From: Magnaporthiopsis rhizophila
Lineage: Eukaryota; Ascomycota; Sordariomycetes; Magnaporthales; Magnaporthaceae
Assembly (NCBI GenBank): GCA_003049465.1
Contig: PYSS01000004.1
Location: 128,722-192,721, forward strand
DNA: 64,000 nucleotides
Direction: 5' to 3'
Position 1 is the first letter of the stretch. Every line of letters begins with the position of its first letter. The notes beneath the pieces were generated by a model that worked only from the letters and a program-made list of their open reading frames with translations, did no database searches and was not told the DNA's origin. The position numbers and the translations under genes are program-made. Positions 11,992 to 24,533 of the stretch are shown here, piece by piece.

Positions 11992-13449
11992 ACAAATCAA
12001 AGGGCTCCACCTGCGAGAGAAAAACATCGTCCTGCACTGTGACCAAGCACCCTTCTGTCCAATCACACACATGGAAACCTCAGGAGGTCGGGATCTCGGG
12101 TTCTCCCCGTCCGTCGCGCGAAGAGAGGACTTTCCCGATCATTAGCAATTGTAAGATGCCAGCACACACGTCAAGATAGAGAGAGAAGAAAAAGGGGTGG
12201 GCGGGGCAAGCAAGGACGCTGCAGCTGCAGGAGATGGGCAGGCACGCGCGTCTTATCAATGCACGCCGCAACGGTTAACCTGCAACGATCCAGTCGAATG
12301 TAACAGAATGGGTACAGCACTGTACTGTACGGTACATGGCGGGGCGGAGCAAAATGTCCAGAAAGCGGGGTTGGTATGGTGTGTCGTCTGAGAGTAAGAG
12401 ATCGTGTGTGGGAACGGACGACTGGACATCTCCAGATAAGGGGTAGGTGTGGCTCACGTTGCATTTTCGTCGTGCATGTGCAGCAGCCGGGGTTATAATG
12501 CGGGATCCCATTCTACCTCCTGATTCGCCCGGCTGCTGCTTTGTTTTCTTTTATTTATTTTTTATTATTATTATTTTTTTTCACGCGTTTTTTCCTCGCC
12601 TCTCTTCTAGGCAAATCCCCATCCCGTGCTGCCTGCCTACCTGCCTGCTCGCTTCGGCTGATCAGACGGATAACGGATACTTTGTTTGGTCCTTTTGCCC
12701 GCTACCACCCTCCATTACCTAGGGAGGTAGGTACACACTCCTTCCTATCCTTTCTTCTTCTCACTTCTGCTTCCTTCTTTTCTCGTATTCTACCCCTTGT
12801 TTATTCAGGCTGTATTGCCCGCCATCCTGTTGCAGCCGTTAGCACGTCCTTGGCGCATCTTCCTTTGCCATGTCCGCCACTCACCCTTATCTATAGTACA
12901 TCACACATACACACGTGAGCGCACAAAACATCGCTTGGCTTACCATCGCGTTAGGGTTACAATGCCCACCATCACATCATCCTGGATCGACAAAATCTCT
13001 TCATCGACTGACATGGAACGTCTGGGCGAGCGGGAAACGATCTCTCTTTTCATTGCTAACAGACCTAAAGACATGGACGATGGATCAATCAGAAGGGAGT
13101 GGATTAACAATGATAGCGATGAAAGCCGGCCGCGAGGGGAAAAAAAAAAATCTTCCAAAAAACATTTCAAACAGCTGCCTGATCTTGAATGCGCGCCTGT
13201 GTGCCAGAGTGTATGCATGTGTGCTTGCTTCCTTATTTGGTTCCGCCTGGTCTCAAGGGCACTGGCGTTGAGAAAATGGACAAAGCAGAGATGGAAATAA
13301 AACAAAAACAAAAAGGACAAGGGAAAAAAACCAGTGAAAAATTCAAAGCCATCGAGACCTGCAAATAGAAAAACCACACTAATATGCTCAGTGTTTCGGT
13401 ATGACAATCAAGTCCTCCACTCTTCCCATGGGAGTAATAAGAGTGAGAA

Positions 13450-13480
<31 letters not shown>

Positions 13481-14037
13481 GTGAGCAAGGAGAAACAAGA
13501 AAATGGAGACAAAAGAATCTCAGGTTTCCCGAGTCGTTGTAGTCGTCGGGCCATAAGCCCATCGCCCCTCTTTAGCTCGTCCGCCTCGGTTGGTTGGCGT
13601 CTCTAGGTTGCGGGTTTTGATTTTCTTGCGAGCAAAAAAATAAGGACAAAGAAAATGGAGGAAAAGCAAACAAGGAGACAGACATATGAAAAAGACAATG
13701 CGCATTTCTGCCTCGAGTTACACCGTCCAAACTTTTGCTTCCGACAAAGCCCAAGTCGATCTAGGAGGTGTATGCGCAGATGCAGAGGCCATACAGTTCG
13801 TCCACCCGCTGTCGTCCAGGTGGTTTGTCGTGTATCAAAGTTCTAGGCGAAGAATCAAGCGAGGGAATGCAGTAAGTGGAAAGAACGCCGTGACACCATA
13901 CGATGCTGTCCAGAAACAAACGCCATGAGAATGTAAGACATGTGCGATACACCACAGGGGCTGCCGCGAAATGATCCCTGCCCGAAACGAAACAGGCTGC
14001 CAAATTAATATGCCATGTCTGGGTGTGCGGTGTGACA

Positions 14038-16978
14038 TTAGAAAAAGTGCGTGTATATCTTCGAGTTCTCGTGCACCTCCATCTCCTGTAAACGTGGCGC
14101 CGCGTCAGTTAGCGAGATCGGTCCACAATGAAGTCTGCCTCCATCGCCACGATGGGTGCTGTGCGTCTTACCATCTTGAACGAGTTGAGCTCTTCCTTGA
14201 TCTGCTGAGCAAGCATCGGCGTCAGGCGATTGCACGTGGCAATCTCGCCGCGGCGGTCGTACTCCTGGCTGTGCCAAGTGTCGTAGAAAACAATCCGAGG
14301 GCTGAAGGTCGCGTTCCGCCTCATGGTTCCCGTGGGGGTTGATCCTTGAGGAGTAACCGGGGCACTCTTAGTGTCCTGACGCAGTCGGAGAGCCGTCATG
14401 AAGTAGTCCTCGCTTCCAATCGCCACCGAGCCGGTGCGCTTGTGTCCTTGAACGTCATCGTTGGGCGTGCTCGGTGCACTCGAGTTCGGCGAGTCGCTCA
14501 TAGCGGGGGCACCGCGCAGGCTGCCATTGGGGTTGCCCCTCGACGGGCTGGGAGACGCGCCACGGCCTACAAGGTTGTCAGCGTCAGCAAAGCCGCCCAA
14601 TAGCGAGGCTTGGTGTGTTTCGCTTGTGAATAAGGGTCCAGAGGGGGAGGGCGCAACTCACGCTTCAGGATGCCCTTCCTAACCGCGGCGAGAACCTCGG
14701 CACGCTCTCTGTCTCCACCAACGATGCTCTTCCGAACTCCCGAGTTGTCAGTGCCGGAGCTGCCGAGACGGTCCGAGACGAGACTCGACGTCTTGGACGC
14801 GTCGATAGAGTTCCTCTCCAGCCTGGGGAAGCCTGTGCCACCTCCATTCTGTGAATGAGGATCGGCGTTGACGTTGACTCTATCACGCTCGGCCTCAACC
14901 GTAATCATGGACACGGCGGTCTGGCTAGCTTCTGGCGCCTGCGAATCACCCGCGGGGCCGCCAATGACCGACTTGGGGCGGAAGAGGCCCACGAGGGAGC
15001 GGCCACCCTTCTTCATGCCACGGCCCATCTTTCGAATCATAATCGAAGCAGACGATGCCGTGGACGAGATGGAAAGGTTGTCGGTGGACCCGGCGAAGAT
15101 TTTGGCTCCGGCGTAAATGCTGTTGCCAATGCCACCCTCCTCCTGCTGTTGGGCGATCCGGGCCTGCTCTGCATCGTAGGCCGCGTCGGAGCCAGGCTCC
15201 TTCTGCAGCTTGGAAGTATTGTCGGCCCCGGCAAGTTCGCGAATTGTCTCCGGATTCGATGCTTTCCTAAGCTCCGCCGCGCTGCCAAAGGAAAAGGCGC
15301 GGCGAAGTCGAGACGTCTTGCTCTTGGGCTTGCCAGTCTTTTGGCTGATTGCTGCCAGCTGCTGGGCTGCTGGGCTTGCGCCCTGCCCAGGGGCTTGAGA
15401 GGAATTGTTGGCATTGGCGGATGCGTTCGCCGCGGGAGCATCCGACTCGGAATCCATCGTCATCGGCTTCGACAGAGGCGACGGATTGGTGACAGTCTTG
15501 GAGACATCGGTGGAAGAGCCCCGCGGGGGGATGGTGATCACGCGGAGATTGTCCGTGTTGCTGCTGTTGGCGCTGGGCGGATCGGCGGCAGACATGGACT
15601 CAGCGGGGTTAACAGTGGGGGCGCCGGAGACGGGCGCGGTTGACTGGAAAGGGAAGGATGATCCCTGTTGTCAGCAACTTGTTCTGTACCACGGAAATTG
15701 GAGATGGTGTGCATGAATGTGCCATAGGAACATGGGGGTACAAGGCGATCGAAAGGGGGCCGCAGATTATGATTGGGCAATTCATGTTTTGACCAGAGTC
15801 AGCCTCTCCCTCTCTCTCCACGTCGGGAAACTAACCGAAGATTGATGCGAAGCACTGCGGTTAGATGCCAGGCTTTCCGCGCTGCCATTCTTGACGCGCG
15901 TGCCGTTGTCCTTGTTGCCAGCAGGATTGGCAGGGGTCACGACGCGGGCAGTCTTTGCCTCACGATCCGAGGTCTTTCGGCTTTTGGTAGGTTCTTCAGC
16001 CTTCTTGGGCTCTTGTGGAGCGGCAAACTTGGAGTAATCGTTACAGTCCAGGGCGGGCATGCTTCGGCGACGGAGCCGCTTTGCATCGTCTTCCTTGCTG
16101 AGTTGACGGCGGTGGGTGTGGAAATCGTCGCTCGAGCCTACGGGAGTGGCGCTGTAGAGGCTCGTGGGCCTGCTGTTGTTGGCAGACGGTGTCCTGCTCC
16201 TCGCAATGTTGGGTCGCTGCTCGTGGGTGTAGAGATGGCTGACATTGGCCATGCCCGATCCAGAAGGTTGGGCAGAAGACAGTAGCCGCGGCTGCGGCGG
16301 AGCGCTGGCACCGTCTGAGGTGCGAGGCACCGGTCTCCTGTACCGCTCGGGAGAAACGCGAATCGGAGTGGCCTGGGTGAAGGTAACCTGGGTAGCCATC
16401 GCGGTAGCGGCACCGGTCAGATGGACCGATTGCGGACGGGGCGCTGTGGGATGCCTCCGTCCGCCTACGGCAGGCAGACTGGAATCGTCCCTCGCACCGC
16501 TGGCGTTGTAGCCGGCAGAGGCGCCCTGTGAGAGATTTGTCATGGAGGCACTGGCGGGGTAGCGTGACCGTCCAGGTCCGTTCGCGGCATCAAAGCTCTG
16601 CATGGTGGGAACGGCAGGAGACGATGCGGTCCTGTACGACGCCACATTTTGCTGGCGAGGAGCGCTCACGTGGTAATTCGGCGTGCTCGTGAACGCATAC
16701 GGCTGGATTGGCCCGGAGTTTGTGCGATAGGCCTGCTGGCCTCCAATTGGCCCAGAGTTTCCGTAGAAGCTGTTCCTCTGGCCCTGACTTCCTCCATACG
16801 ACTGGCTCTGTGACTGGCCCTGGGGAAGCATTCCGGAAGAAGAGGAGGGTCGGGTCTGAAGCATGGTGATGGTTCCTGACTGCTGAGGGTACGATTGCAC
16901 CAGGGCAGCCATGTCGAGAGGGGATGGCGCGGTGGTTCGGGTATCAATGGCGTCGTCTCTCAGCGTCAAGGTCCGCAC
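14038..16978 (-). CDS. BNI4-like septin/PP1 scaffold protein
   Basis: Four exons on the minus strand (15836-16978, 14662-15643, 14172-14566, 14038-14085) give 855 aa. A start at 16912 (MAALVQSYPQQ) would give 833 aa and looks equally good or better. All introns are GT-AG and the phases agree. Most of the protein is Ser/Pro/Asn-rich and disordered. The conserved part is at the C-terminus: RIVFYDTW fits a PP1 docking motif ([RK]-x-V/I-x-F type), followed by EYDRRGEIATCNRLTP, then AQQIKEELNSFKM. The last exon of 15 codons supplies EMEVHENSKIYTHFF. This ending is the hallmark of fungal Bni4. In yeast Bni4 recruits Glc7/PP1 and chitin synthase III to the bud-neck septins; in a mould a role at septa or hyphal wall sites is inferred. 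The short last exon is needed for the family signature, which supports the model. Confidence 0.88.
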
Positions 16979-18196
16979 CAGGCTTCAGATAATGGGGATC
17001 GGTCGGGGATCCGGTTGGACGTCGAGTTCGATGCAGGAAAGAGGATATTGAGATTATGGAGATGATCTGGTCGAGACGGGACTGGAAGATTTGGAGCGGA
17101 AACAGACGAAAATCTGGTAAGGTAAGAATGCCGTTAGTAAATAAAGTACGCATCAGATTGTGGCAACCAAGCAGCAAGCAGACACTCGTCACGAGGACTC
17201 TCGCGGTGCCGTCCGCCAAATCTGGTCTCTGCTTCTTAAGGGAGCAGCCAGCAAAGAGAAGAGCAGGGAGGAAGAAAGAAAAGACCAGCGGAGAACAAGA
17301 CGCGAAACCAACGTTCGCTCGGGGTTGATTCGGGAAAGACTTGCCAGATATAAACGACAGTGGCGACTGAAAAATCGATCAACAACAAAAAGCAGGGTGC
17401 GATGCGTATCAAAACGAGGGCGGAAGGCACAACAGTCAAGGCCAGACGAACGAACGAGAGCGAGAAACAGAGGCGAGTGGGAAAAAACGAGCGTGAAGAG
17501 CAAAACGGAAGGACGCCTGCGGCCGCTGCTGCTGGATGGTTTTTTCTTGGGAGGGTGAAGTAACGAGTGGCAGGGAGCAGCTCACTTCACCGCGAAAGAG
17601 GTCCCTAAGCAGTGGTTTGATCTGTATCGGGACGTGAAGGAAGAATGTCAGACAAAGCGTGTGTGCGTGTGTGTGTGTGGTGTGTGCGCGCTCAAGCCAG
17701 TGCGTCGTCTCCCTGGTGACAGAGCGTCGGCCTCGGGACCAGGTGGTTTGTGCTGTGCAAGAAGATGTGGTCTGGATGCACAACGAGCGACCAACGGACG
17801 CTTTTTTTTTTTCTTCTTCTTTTTCTGATTAGGTGCGTCGAAAGGATCGGGAGCCCAGGCTAGGAGAGATCTCGCGTCATGGGGAAGGTGATTTCGGTTC
17901 CAGACCACGGATTCGAGGGAGGCAAGGCCAGCATGGAGGTGAGAGAGGAGCGACAAGGAGCGGACAGCACGTACCGGCTTTTTTTTTTTCTTCTTTGGCG
18001 CAGGGAAAAGCGGCCAGGTTAGGTCGAGATGGAGTCGGACAGGCGGCAGGATCCTCTGGCGGAGAGGGCTTTGAGGATGCTGCAACGGGACAGCAGGAAG
18101 GTCGGACCACGCAACCACCACCACAGCAAGAGACGGACGAAGAGAAAGGACAACGACAAGGGACGACGGACAGGAATTGAAAATTACTACAGGGGC

Positions 18197-18292
18197 GTTG
18201 GGGACGGGGAAGGGGGTCGGGGCAGGGCAGGGCAGGACAGGGCAGAGGCAAGTGAGGGAAAGGGGCAGGGACGGGGCAGGGACGGGGCAGAA
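18197..18292 (+). other. G-tract cluster with G-quadruplex potential
   Basis: Dense runs of three to five G, including repeated GGGGCAGGGAC and GGGCAGGGCA words, on the plus strand. This is the non-coding strand relative to the BNI4-like gene, about 1.2 kb upstream of its start. Several sets of four G-tracts within 30 nt could form a quadruplex. No activity is shown by sequence alone. Confidence 0.4.
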
Positions 18293-21210
18293 AGGAAAGA
18301 GAGGCGAAGATGGAGAGAGTGAGAGAGGGCCAGGCCAGGGGTATGTTTGGCTGCGAGAGGAAGTTGGGGACGAGGATTTTGGGGCGGGCGGTGATGTTCG
18401 CCTCTCTGGACCTGGCCTTCTTGCGGAATTTCTTGCATCAATCCCAAAATGAAGGGTCCCCCCGTTTCTTGGACGCGCTGGGCTCCAGCAGCCGCTGGAA
18501 ACGCCTGCTGCTTGCTTGCTGCCGGGCGACTGCTGCTGCGCTGCTGCTGAGCCCGCCTGGACTTGGCCCACTAGGTCGGCACAGGCCACGCAAGGCATGG
18601 GGCAGGCTGGCAATGGGACGGCCCCCACTCTAACGACCCCGAAAAGAAGCAACAAAAAAAAAAAAAAAAAAAATTCCGGTAGTGTGGAGTTGAGGCGTGT
18701 GTGGGCGTGCAGCCAACGGCAAAGGTACAGTACCTGGCGCCTGCTGGAGCAAATGCACGTTGCGCTAGCATGAAGCCACGACGTGCTTTTCTTTCTTTTT
18801 TTCCCCATCAATTCCCGTCCTGCAATAGAGTACCAGATGCTAACCATGATCCATCCCAGCTGGGGAGGGGACTGACAAGAATTGTCTGCCTTCCTTACAA
18901 AAGCCCTCAGGCAAAAGCACGGGGGACCGGGAGAAAGAATCATGTCTTCCTTTCCTTTGACGTTTTGGATTTTTTTTTTTTTTTTTTTTTTTTGCCATGA
19001 CCAGCAAGGCGGTTAACGGCAAGCCAGCTTGCCAGCCGGCCCGGGCGCCTGGGGGCGTCTGGCGTGTTGCGTTCGCCGTCCCCGTCACCGCCCTGGGGCG
19101 TTTTGGGCCCCATCATCCATTCATCCCTCCATCCCCTCCTTTTTTCTTCTTTTTCTAATTTATGCCGCTCTGCTTGGCTGCCTTCTGCTGGGCGCTGTTA
19201 GTGCGGCGGTACCTCGACCAGTTCGCTTGTAGCTTCGTGGGCGGGCGAGGTACATACATCCATGGCTAAAATGGCGGGCGTCCTTGGCTCGCCGCCGCCG
19301 CGTTGCGGATCATTTGCCCAGGGCGGACCTTCGTAGTGATTCCTGGCTCCTCCCTTCGGGCCCCATCTCGCATCTGGCGAAAGCCCAAGGGTTCCCCAGG
19401 GGAGCGCCACATTAATGCCTGTCGGCAGGCGTGGCGGGCTCTCACCATTGGCTATGGCTGGGGAAGACGCATCTCGCGCTAGGCCAAAGGGTCGTAGTCG
19501 TGGCCGTGGCCCGATTAAAAAACCAGCGAATAAATAAATGATCTGTTTGTTGTTTTCCGGGGAGTGGGAGGGGCGTGGACGTTACTTTTTTCTCCTATTT
19601 TTTTTTATTCTGTTTTCTTTTGGTAGGTACCTCTCCTTGGTCCGTTCCCCTTGTCTTTCCTGCCAGCCGCGATCAATACGGTGACAGCGCACGTCCTAGT
19701 ATGATCGTGCACAAACGAACATTTCCTTGGTTTTTTTGGTTTTTTTTTCTGGAACAACTTCCAACTAGCAGAAAGAAAATAGAAAGCAAAGACCAAGTGA
19801 AAAAGGACAAATAAACAAACACGCCACCTCGCGGCGGATCGAAATAGAAACGCGGCACCAAAAGTTTGGGGGTGGAGGGTTTTGGCGATTCGCGATTTGG
19901 ATCTGCCCCTGAATTCTTCTCCGCTCCAAAGCAAAGCCCCAGTTTGGGCAACTGAGGCCAAGCAACGGTGCATGGCGGTGCCTGCCTGGGCCGAATTGAT
20001 GCCATCATTTCCGCGCTCGCATCATTCCCAAGTCCGGCCCGGGGACCCATCGCCTGGGACAGGGCGCCAAGCGACGATTGGCCGGCAGCCCGCAGCCTGT
20101 TTGAACTGTTTTGGTGGGTGGAATCTCATTCCAGAAGCATCACCGATCCGTCCATCCATGGATGACGGAGGACGCCGCCGACGCTTCCCAAATTTGTTCC
20201 CACTCGCCTCTTTCTTTTTGCCGCCCTGTTTTAAACGTCGGACGAGCGGGAGCCGCCAGGCGCCGGGGGCTTCCGATCGTTCATGGCAAACCAGAAAACA
20301 ATGCTGAGGTGGGCGTGACGGTCGGCGTGTCAGCCCAAGTGGGAGCGTCCGAGCCCCCGGAGCGGAGGGAGAGAGAGGGAGGGGCCAAAGAAAATGTGGA
20401 CTCGGTGGACAGGACAAGGCAGACAAAAGCAGCTTGACTCTGCATGTCTCCCATTCATTCCCGAGGCTTCCACCACCTGGTTCGACTCGTATAATTGGAC
20501 TTGCCATGTCGATTGGGTTCTGTCATGCTCGCCCCTGTCGGTGCTAGCTGGCGAGGGAGTTCCACTTTCCCAGGGAGCCGCCAAGGGTGCTTGAGCTTGG
20601 TCGAGTGCAACGTGCAGGCATTGTCAGGGTCGTGAATTCCAAGGCGGGCTGCAAATCGTCTGTTTTACGGTGAAGAAGACGATGATGATCACGACCCGAC
20701 CTACGTGCGTGTTTTCCAGCGTATGGAACATAAAGATGCTCCTCTACAACTACCGCGATGGCCCGAGGACGAAAAAGAGGCCACCCGCTGGATGGGACAG
20801 CCGGCGTGGCTCCTCCCAATGCCATTATCCACCCGAGTCCCGTGTCCGATCCTACATGCCTTGGCCGTTGCGGTAACAACCCTTGTCCTTATAACAAGAC
20901 ACGCTAATATGTACAAGGCCGCACCCAGCAACAGATTCATGCGGTTGGCGGATAATGGGAAGGGCATGACCAACCAACTTGACTAAAGATGGTATTCAGG
21001 CAGTCACCGCTGAAACCAGGATCATTCAAGCGGCAAATTCGCTTTTTATACGATAAGGATGATTGTTGACGGTTTTTTCTTTTGCTTTTCTTTTTCCCTG
21101 GGTTGTTACAACCAAAAGCGGCAGGAGGTCAACAGAGGCTTATGCGATGCAACTATCCTGCGTGTGTCGGATATATGCCCATACGAAAAGGCTAGGGCCT
21201 CTCGGCATTC

Positions 21211-21272
21211 CCATACGTAGATACCCATACTTAGCTGCTCATACTCAGCTATCCGTACTTAGCTACCCATAC
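21211..21272 (+). repeat. Degenerate 14-bp tandem repeat
   Basis: About four and a half imperfect copies of a unit close to CATACTTAGCTACC (variants CATACGTAGATACC, CATACTTAGCTGCT, CATACTCAGCTATC, CGTACTTAGCTACC). It lies just 5' of the long GA tract. Confidence 0.65.
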
Positions 21273-21367
21273 CTTGCCGTCTCATGATTTGTTTTCTGTC
21301 TAGCATGAATATGGGAAGGTGTAGTTACATCCCAACAAGCCCAATGTGTCAACGATCAAGGGCAGAG

Positions 21368-21369
<2 letters not shown>

Positions 21370-21462
<93 letters not shown>
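21370..21462 (+). repeat. (GA)n microsatellite, about 93 bp
   Basis: An essentially uninterrupted AG/GA dinucleotide run. It creates artificial Arg-Glu repeat frames on the plus strand and Ser-Leu repeats on the minus strand, which are not genes. It is likely to be length-polymorphic. Confidence 0.97.
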
Positions 21463-21465
<3 letters not shown>

Positions 21466-22985
21466 GAGGCTGTACAAGGCTCTCTTCTCGTCCCTACCCC
21501 TCCTTCCTGCATATGCAAAGCTAACAAACGCATCATGCAGGCGAGAAAAAAAGGCGCCTGGTTGTCAGAAGCCGGCGATCCAATCCGAAGGCCACAAAGA
21601 CCCAAGACCAGCCATCGACTCCGGCGCCGTCTCGTTTCAAAACTATTCAGGTGGGCCAATGGGCGCTGCCGGCTCTCCCGCAGCTCGCCTTCTTTTTCCC
21701 TCTTTCTCTCCGACACCTGCATTTGGCTTATGTACTCCGTCCGTTGGGATCGTAGCGGAGCGGCGGGCGTCGCGGCGCCCCGCGGCGCCTACATGCTCTA
21801 GCCTGTCCGGGCTTTTCTGCGAGAAACGGGACGAAGGACCGGCGTTGCGTCCCAACCGATGAGCTCACTACTGTGTCGTCCGATCAGCTGCAACATGTGT
21901 TTGTGGTCTGCCGACCCTTTCTGCCTGCCTGCCTGCCGCAGCCGCAGCACGCATGCCACGCGGCCACACATGCTAGTGCACATCGGAAGACGTGTTGAAC
22001 CCCTCCGATATGCGAACAGCCCGCCTCTTGCAGGAGAAAGGAAGGCAGCAAAGAAAAGAGGGCCGTCGGTCGGAGGGATCAGCGAAGCAACGTCATCTAC
22101 ATTCCGATTCGCTGACCTCTTGCTGTCTTTCCCCAATCCCTGGTTCCTCGGCAGTCTGGCGTGTTCAGTTGGGCAAGACTTGACTTGACCCGAACCATCC
22201 ATCCATGCTTTGGCCGAAAACTGCACGTTTGAAACAAGCCTCCCGGATCTTTGATGCCAATCGACTCTTGCATTATCCTGTCCTTGTCATACCGACTGCT
22301 CAGATGCAGAGGCGCTGAGGTCGGACAAAAAAAAAGCGTTGCTGGACGGAAGCTGCCGTTGTTGTTTTTATTGTTATGTTGTTGTTGTTGTTGTTGTTTT
22401 GTTTATTTGCAGCCCGCCCGACCGAGCAAACTCTCGGCGCGGGCGCGTTCAAAACGCTGGTGACGCTATCTGGTCACTCAAGAGGCACCTTGCATTCCCT
22501 CTGCCTCGCACTGAGCCTCCTAAAAGTTGGCGTGGCGTGCGCCTTCACCGCCGCCGAAAGAGCCGTGTGCAAAACCAAACCAATGTTATCACCTCATTTC
22601 GTGCCCCCTTGGCTGACGTGCACGCCGGTGTCTCCCCAAAGAAACACCGCCCGGGGACGTCCGTCATTGTTGAGAAGGGCGAGCGTGCCCAGTACCTGTT
22701 ACTCCTTCCTGGCATACCTGGTTAATCGACAGACTTAGCCATCTGGGGCAGTCGGTTCAACGCTCGTGCGACGTCAGCTGTCCGTCGCTCAGACCTCGAC
22801 GCGGTCTTGCCGGCGCCGTCAGTTAGCGAATGGGCAAAAGCCGCAAACAAAATAACAAACGTTCCTACACTCGGGCCACCAGGTTCACGTCTGGCGGGAA
22901 AACGCCGGTGCGTTTGCGTTGACCTGGGGCTAATGCAAGACTGGGGAAATCGGGAAAAGTCCTTCATATCATCGGGCTATTCTCG

Positions 22986-23016
22986 CCCCCCCCCCCCCCC
23001 CCCCCTTTTTTTTTTT
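22986..23016 (+). repeat. Homopolymer C20-T11
   Basis: Twenty C followed by eleven T. The opposite strand is A11-G20. Runs of this kind are prone to slippage and sequencing error, and C20 could form an i-motif. Confidence 0.9.
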
Positions 23017-24439
23017 CTTCCTTTTCGGATGGGCTTTTATTTCGCCTCCAGCTGTCATCTCAAAGAGCAAGGCTATCGTCTGGGCGTCGGACGCGGCGGC
23101 GCACGCGGCGGCGCACGCTCTCGCCAGCCGCACATTAGCCATGGGGAGAGTGCAGGCAACTTCGACCGCTTTTGGTTTATCTTGCACGCCAACCCCCTGA
23201 GCAGCACGTCTTCAATGGCCTGTGATGAATTCCTTGGTCTTTCGTTGAACACGTGCATAAAAACGACCGTTCGTGGCCCACTCAACAAGAGTGTTGTGCA
23301 TATATAGCTTCTTGCATATACACAAACACACAACGTGACACAATGGAGAGAGGTAAGGTAACCCCTCTCCGTGACGCCATATTTTGAGCCCGAGAGACCT
23401 GCCGCTGTCGTGCGACCATGCTCTCTATCTCTGCTTGCCTGAGCGTAGGGATAAGTTGTGAACGCACGATTGACCTTGCATCGCATTTGCTCCCGTCTGT
23501 CTGCCAGCATTGGGTGAGGGAAAAGTAGGAATGAAAGGGAAACACAAAACAACGGGAGGGCAAAGCGCTTCACTTGCGCAGCCTCAACTAACAATAGCCG
23601 CATCAGGACGGAGCGGTGAAGGCCGCAGCTGGGCGTGCGACAGGGCTTGGCGCTGCCACCCAGGTTGCTCAGACGCCAGGTGATTGGCTCATCGTCCCAT
23701 CGGCTAGCACAGTACATACCTACCTACCTAGGTAAGCCAGGCTCTCTGCCTGGTGCTTCTGCGCCTTTTTTTGTGACCTGTTGACCGCTTGGGCCGAGTC
23801 CATGCGGAGGACGGAGGACAAACAAATGACGTCCCACGACTTTTCCTGCTTCTCCCGTAGCTGCACGAAACATCGGACGGGACCGAAAGACGAGACGAGC
23901 GTTTTGTAAAATCCCGACCCGAGCCCGGTGCGCCCCTCGCACTGCCAGGGGCCGAGGACTCGTCACATGTTTATTTTTATTTTTCGATCCTCGCCGTGTG
24001 CTGTTCAACACACCTCCTCCTCGCCGTCCTTGGATGCTCTTCATGGCCGTCCGACGTGGAGATAGAAATACACCTATGGCCTCGACGAGAGTGCTTGACC
24101 CGAATCCATGAGTTGGCGTGGTTTCAAACACATTACAGTACATACATTACATTCTGCTTGGCCGTTTTGCCATGACGCAAAGCCCGGCATGGGCCGAACC
24201 CCCAGCTGCCCGAGGGATCCTGGACGAACGAAGGGGAAGGCGTGCCGGCAGAGCGGCCACCGATGACGGTAGTTAGTTGCATTGGACCGATGGCACGGGA
24301 GTCAGGTCGGTCAGTCAGCTTTGGTCACAGGGTCTGCTATTGTTCACAGGGCGGCCTCAACCCGAATCGGGTGGTAAGACACTATGAGCCCAACTTACTG
24401 GGGGCGATGCGGTGAGGGGTGAGGAGAGGAGAGAACAAA

Positions 24440-24444
<5 letters not shown>

Positions 24445-24483
<39 letters not shown>

Positions 24484-24501
24484 NNNNNNNNNNNNNNNNN
24501 N

Positions 24502-24532
<31 letters not shown>
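24445..24532 (+). repeat. Poly-T tract interrupted by an 18-N assembly gap
   Basis: 39 T, then 18 N (24484-24501), then 31 T. The real length of the tract is unknown. Reading frames across it are artefacts. Confidence 0.97.

Positions 24533-24533
<1 letters not shown>

Larger units (their letters stand above)
11604..14037. other. Intergenic: DUS1 promoter and BNI4-like 3' flank
   Basis: About 2.4 kb without a supported gene. The left part is the DUS1 promoter (minus strand), with a CCAAT-type box and a CRE palindrome. The right part should contain the 3' UTR of the BNI4-like gene. Runs of A occur at 11848-11864 and 13460-13480, and the section 12540-12800 is strongly T- and C-rich. Open frames here are short and low in complexity. 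Confidence 0.5.
16979..21360. other. Gene-poor region upstream of the BNI4-like gene (left part)
   Basis: No supported gene. From 16979 to about 18300 the minus strand is rich in C and T, as expected for promoter and leader of the BNI4-like gene. A G-rich cluster lies at 18197-18292. Homopolymers occur at 18655-18673 (A) and 18970-18993 (T). A degenerate 14-bp tandem repeat lies at about 21211-21272. A minus-strand frame of 431 codons at 17648-18943 is low in complexity and rejected. Confidence 0.5.

Noticed and set aside
14855..15643. Plus-strand frame of 262 codons
   Set aside because: Antisense to exon 2 of the BNI4-like gene.
17648..18943. Minus-strand open frame of 431 codons
   Set aside because: Low-complexity Pro/Ser/Leu sequence with Lys and Phe runs from A/T homopolymers, no domain, and located in the leader region of the BNI4-like gene.
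21284..21862. Plus-strand frame with Arg-Glu repeats
   Set aside because: Product of the (GA)n microsatellite; flanks show no protein character.
23073..23717. Minus-strand frame of 214 codons
   Set aside because: Mixed composition with no signal peptide, domain or splice partner.
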